Shown here: piece by piece, positions 62,601-64,000 of the stretch | How the letters are laid out: each line of letters starts with the position of its first letter | Position numbering within the stretch: the first letter of the stretch is position 1 | Origin: Polaribacter reichenbachii | GTDB taxonomy: Bacteria > Bacteroidota > Bacteroidia > Flavobacteriales > Flavobacteriaceae | Assembly (NCBI RefSeq): GCF_001975665.1 | Contig: NZ_CP019419.1 | Coordinates: forward strand, 1,426,001-1,490,000 | Length of the DNA: 64,000 nucleotides | Direction: 5' to 3' | Program-made: the position numbers and the translations under genes | The notes under the pieces: generated by a model | Told to the model about the DNA's origin: nothing | The model's database searches: none | Seen by the model: the letters and a program-made list of their open reading frames with translations, nothing else

Positions 62601-64000
62601 GGAACTGTAATAGAACTTGATTGGAATAACGCTGCAAATGCAAGTTTGTATAATATTAAAAGGTCTAACACAGTAGATGGAGAGTTTGAATTGATAGCAG
62701 AGAACATTAGTGAAATTACCTTTAGAGATACAAATTTAGATGCTAATACAACATATTTTTATAAAGTTGTAGGTGTTAATAGTTTTGGAGAAGGAAATTC
62801 GTCTAATACAGTGTCTGTTACAACTCTTGGTATTAGTGCTCCTGAGCAAATAGATAATATTTATATTTCTTCTGGTGATGGCTCAAACATAATTACTTGG
62901 AATTTTGTATTTGATACATATTATACAATTTATAGAGCTACAAGTCCTAACGATACTTTTTCAGAAATTGAAAGTAACTTTGAGGGTGTAAAGTATGTAG
63001 ATAATTCTAATATAGTAAATGGAACTACTTACTATTATAAAGTTGTACCAAAAAATACTGAAGGTACAGGTCCTGAATCTGACGTGTTAGTTGCTACACC
63101 AAAAAAAGGACAGCATGCCAAATTTACCTTTAATGAAAATGTAGGAGTTGTAGCTTATGATGAGTGGGGAGGATATCATGGAGAATTAAAAAATAATGCA
63201 AATTGGTCTATAGGATCAGAAGGAAGTGCAGTTTCATTATCTGCTACAGACGAGTCATATATACAAGTTGGAAACAATATCATGTCTAACCTAAATGATT
63301 TTTCTATTTCAACATGGTTCAAAACGCCTGCAGTTAATAACGATTTTTTACGTTTATTTGATTTTGGTGGTGGAACAGGCAATTTTATGTTATTAATACC
63401 AAAAGCTAATGACACCCAATCTAGATTTATAATAGACCCTATAAACGGAACACGTTATAATGTATATATGACATGTGATTTCCCTGTAGATGAATGGGTG
63501 CACGTTGCTTTAACTTTAGAAGGTAGTACTTTAAAATATTATATTAATGGAGAATTAGTTTTTACAGATACTAATTGTACACTTACACCTGCAGATGTTG
63601 GTGATACTAATCAAAATTACTTAGGTAAATCTCAATATTCTAATGATTTATATACAGATTATAGTTATGATAGTTTTGAAATTTATAATTACGCATTAGT
63701 AGATAGTGATGTAATAAAACTTTCTAAAAGAGAAACGTTGCTTATAGAAAATATTAAAGATTTTAATAATTTAAATGTTAGAGTATATCCTAACCCAATA
63801 GAAAGAGGACAAAGAATTAACATTGATCTTAGTTCTAAATATAATGTTGATATGAAAGGTACAATAAACGTTTATAATCTATTAGGAGCTCTAGTAAGTA
63901 GTAATAAGATTCAAAAAAATGTTATGACTATTAAAGCACCATCTAAAAGTAATATTTATATTGTTGAAATAAGAACAGCAACTATAACAAAGCAATTAAA
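59697..64000 (+). CDS. Giant secreted GH128-like multidomain protein (3' end cut)
   Basis: The frame from ATG 59697 stays open to the right edge (1434 codons seen). It has a signal peptide (cleavage near IYSQ, about residue 22) and a roughly 560-residue N-terminal part of beta-rich modules of unclear family. A glycosyl-hydrolase catalytic-core domain (about 575-850) follows, with E649 in GYNEP and E738 in WITEWN as likely acid/base and nucleophile, as in GH128 endo-beta-1,3-glucanases. Three FN3-like modules (about 855-1137), a LamG-like domain (about 1140-1345) and the T9SS type A tail (VYPNPIERG, from about 1361) come next. Probably a surface or extracellular laminarinase-type enzyme; substrate inferred. 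Confidence 0.85.
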   Translation, partial: MNKKLLIVSFVLILFSSKIYSQEPNLAKKADLPTTLLSNKIINTTSTVDTVYIPIDMYENMSIEIKAKVVSSEGRGLDVDLRKKDLTGFRTSLNTEKLQWSAPLSSSYLMNFSSTEEQTIRYAVEGNMVHIYQNGSYIDSKNLTTFNNIVDGVEETDPDFSEGITGSNIAENIFGNLTTETPLDAGWKNNGAGTVPWNTPNTNSGVRFTNTLNNRFTYNGQTYSENNHFMLMRWESGVTNGSSYYYPLTLEANKTYNLSSLYTYWGNGSSGTFKIGVSKETTGINIINQSEITISNGNAKELYDNNLTFSTTDAGTYYLLVENDGAGIWFLGDIKLYEFEAESRIIVGKNYLDGSANMQITSVTFDDTGSFAPVSSGNFPKNPVNINNENYSIGRFINAEVTVSGKSEIHITEIDPLRNSAINLTSDDSWLYLERIKPSKFLDDSNPWLDAVKINGQKFDINKDRIGIYASGCVIIPNGKLATQEALTIYTEENFGGNFKKLEVETYHNNLDTYDNNVKSFKLKKGFAVTFANNKDGTGFSKMFIASDEDLEIPVLPEGFIATATDKSSFISFIRVFKWHWNSKKGLANKLGGDANYQASPSIYYNWSAGGDTENVDVTYVPMRHNLGWDSFTKINSSTNVTHVLGYNEPARPDQADMSVESAINQWPEFFKSGLRIGSPAPAAIGSSWLSEFMKICDELNYRVDFVAFHAYQDQPTSWWSWNISTAAIGGRPVWITEWNNGANWTNGADAAKWPDISGLRFYPNGDPILDENGVQKTGSLPLTAANAERNKIKLEQILSYFETNDLVEHHFLYQWVNDARSLELGGQITPAGEMFGEFNSSKGFKKSKEYNHTWKIAPAWLEQSLSNDFSKSVISWYDHNGETGKNYTLERKINDETNFTPIATLVLGEDYEAGKTISFEDEFTYDIAKYRVRAVSYKDSQSIYSREITITRDQPAAAPNLTAKALSGTVIELDWNNAANASLYNIKRSNTVDGEFELIAENISEITFRDTNLDANTTYFYKVVGVNSFGEGNSSNTVSVTTLGISAPEQIDNIYISSGDGSNIITWNFVFDTYYTIYRATSPNDTFSEIESNFEGVKYVDNSNIVNGTTYYYKVVPKNTEGTGPESDVLVATPKKGQHAKFTFNENVGVVAYDEWGGYHGELKNNANWSIGSEGSAVSLSATDESYIQVGNNIMSNLNDFSISTWFKTPAVNNDFLRLFDFGGGTGNFMLLIPKANDTQSRFIIDPINGTRYNVYMTCDFPVDEWVHVALTLEGSTLKYYINGELVFTDTNCTLTPADVGDTNQNYLGKSQYSNDLYTDYSYDSFEIYNYALVDSDVIKLSKRETLLIENIKDFNNLNVRVYPNPIERGQRINIDLSSKYNVDMKGTINVYNLLGALVSSNKIQKNVMTIKAPSKSNIYIVEIRTATITKQL

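Noticed and set aside
1..64000. CRISPR array, prophage, integrative element or insertion sequence
   Set aside because: I saw no evenly spaced direct repeats of 25-40 bases, no transposase, integrase or phage structural genes, and no target-site duplications.

Overview
The window looks like chromosomal DNA from a marine member of the Flavobacteriaceae, of Polaribacter or Tenacibaculum type. The DNA is strongly AT-rich. Several genes are preceded by TAnnTTTG, the -7 element of Bacteroidota promoters. Two proteins carry type IX secretion (T9SS) sorting tails, and the gene set (full Bat operon, DUF6341/DUF6427 pair beside upp, TonB-dependent receptors with FecR-type sigma control) is typical of this family. 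No rRNA, CRISPR array, prophage or insertion sequence was recognised. Genus-level placement is inference.

Layout. 1-2.2 kb: end of a short-chain dehydrogenase, an SRPBCC protein, a Crp/Fnr regulator, a small conserved protein and a CvpA-like membrane protein. 2.3-4.9 kb: beta-carbonic anhydrase next to a SulP anion transporter, probably a bicarbonate module. 5.0-13.5 kb: a complete Bat (aerotolerance-type) operon on the minus strand, read moxR, DUF58, a BatD-like protein, batA, batB, batC, batD, batE. 13.6-21.2 kb: ECF sigma factor, FecR anti-sigma, a TonB receptor with an STN signalling domain, and a paralogous receptor without it. 21.3-32.1 kb: mostly minus-strand housekeeping genes (lpxH, S41 protease, dCMP deaminase, HupE-like protein, two tRNAs, the mrp and NifU-like Fe-S genes, an alkyltransferase-like protein, M28 peptidase, uracil-DNA glycosylase, aldo/keto reductase), with manA on the plus strand. 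32.3-33.8 kb: a second sigma/anti-sigma pair followed by a secreted protein with two TonB-plug-like modules. 34-51.6 kb: rsmI, aspS, trmB, upp, a BON-LysM protein, yicC, gmk, nadD, an M23 peptidase, a GH3-type adenylating enzyme, queD-like, lipoproteins, pth, rplY and prs. 51.7-54.8 kb: tRNA-Leu, transaldolase and transketolase. 55-64 kb: the beginning of what looks like a polysaccharide utilisation locus, with a carbohydrate-binding T9SS protein, two DUF2264 proteins and a very large GH128-like multidomain secreted enzyme that runs off the right end.

The most interesting material is between the genes. A multi-stem structured element lies between manA and the NifU-like gene. An inverted pair of 46-nt palindromic units sits beside rsmI, and their internal hairpins differ in sequence but both still fold. 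Three intergenic inverted repeats are built from short AGTT-type units, and several palindromes lie in divergent promoter regions. Among genes, the sigma/anti-sigma/plug-doublet cluster, a 27-codon membrane-protein ORF coupled to queD, and the GH128/DUF2264 locus deserve attention.
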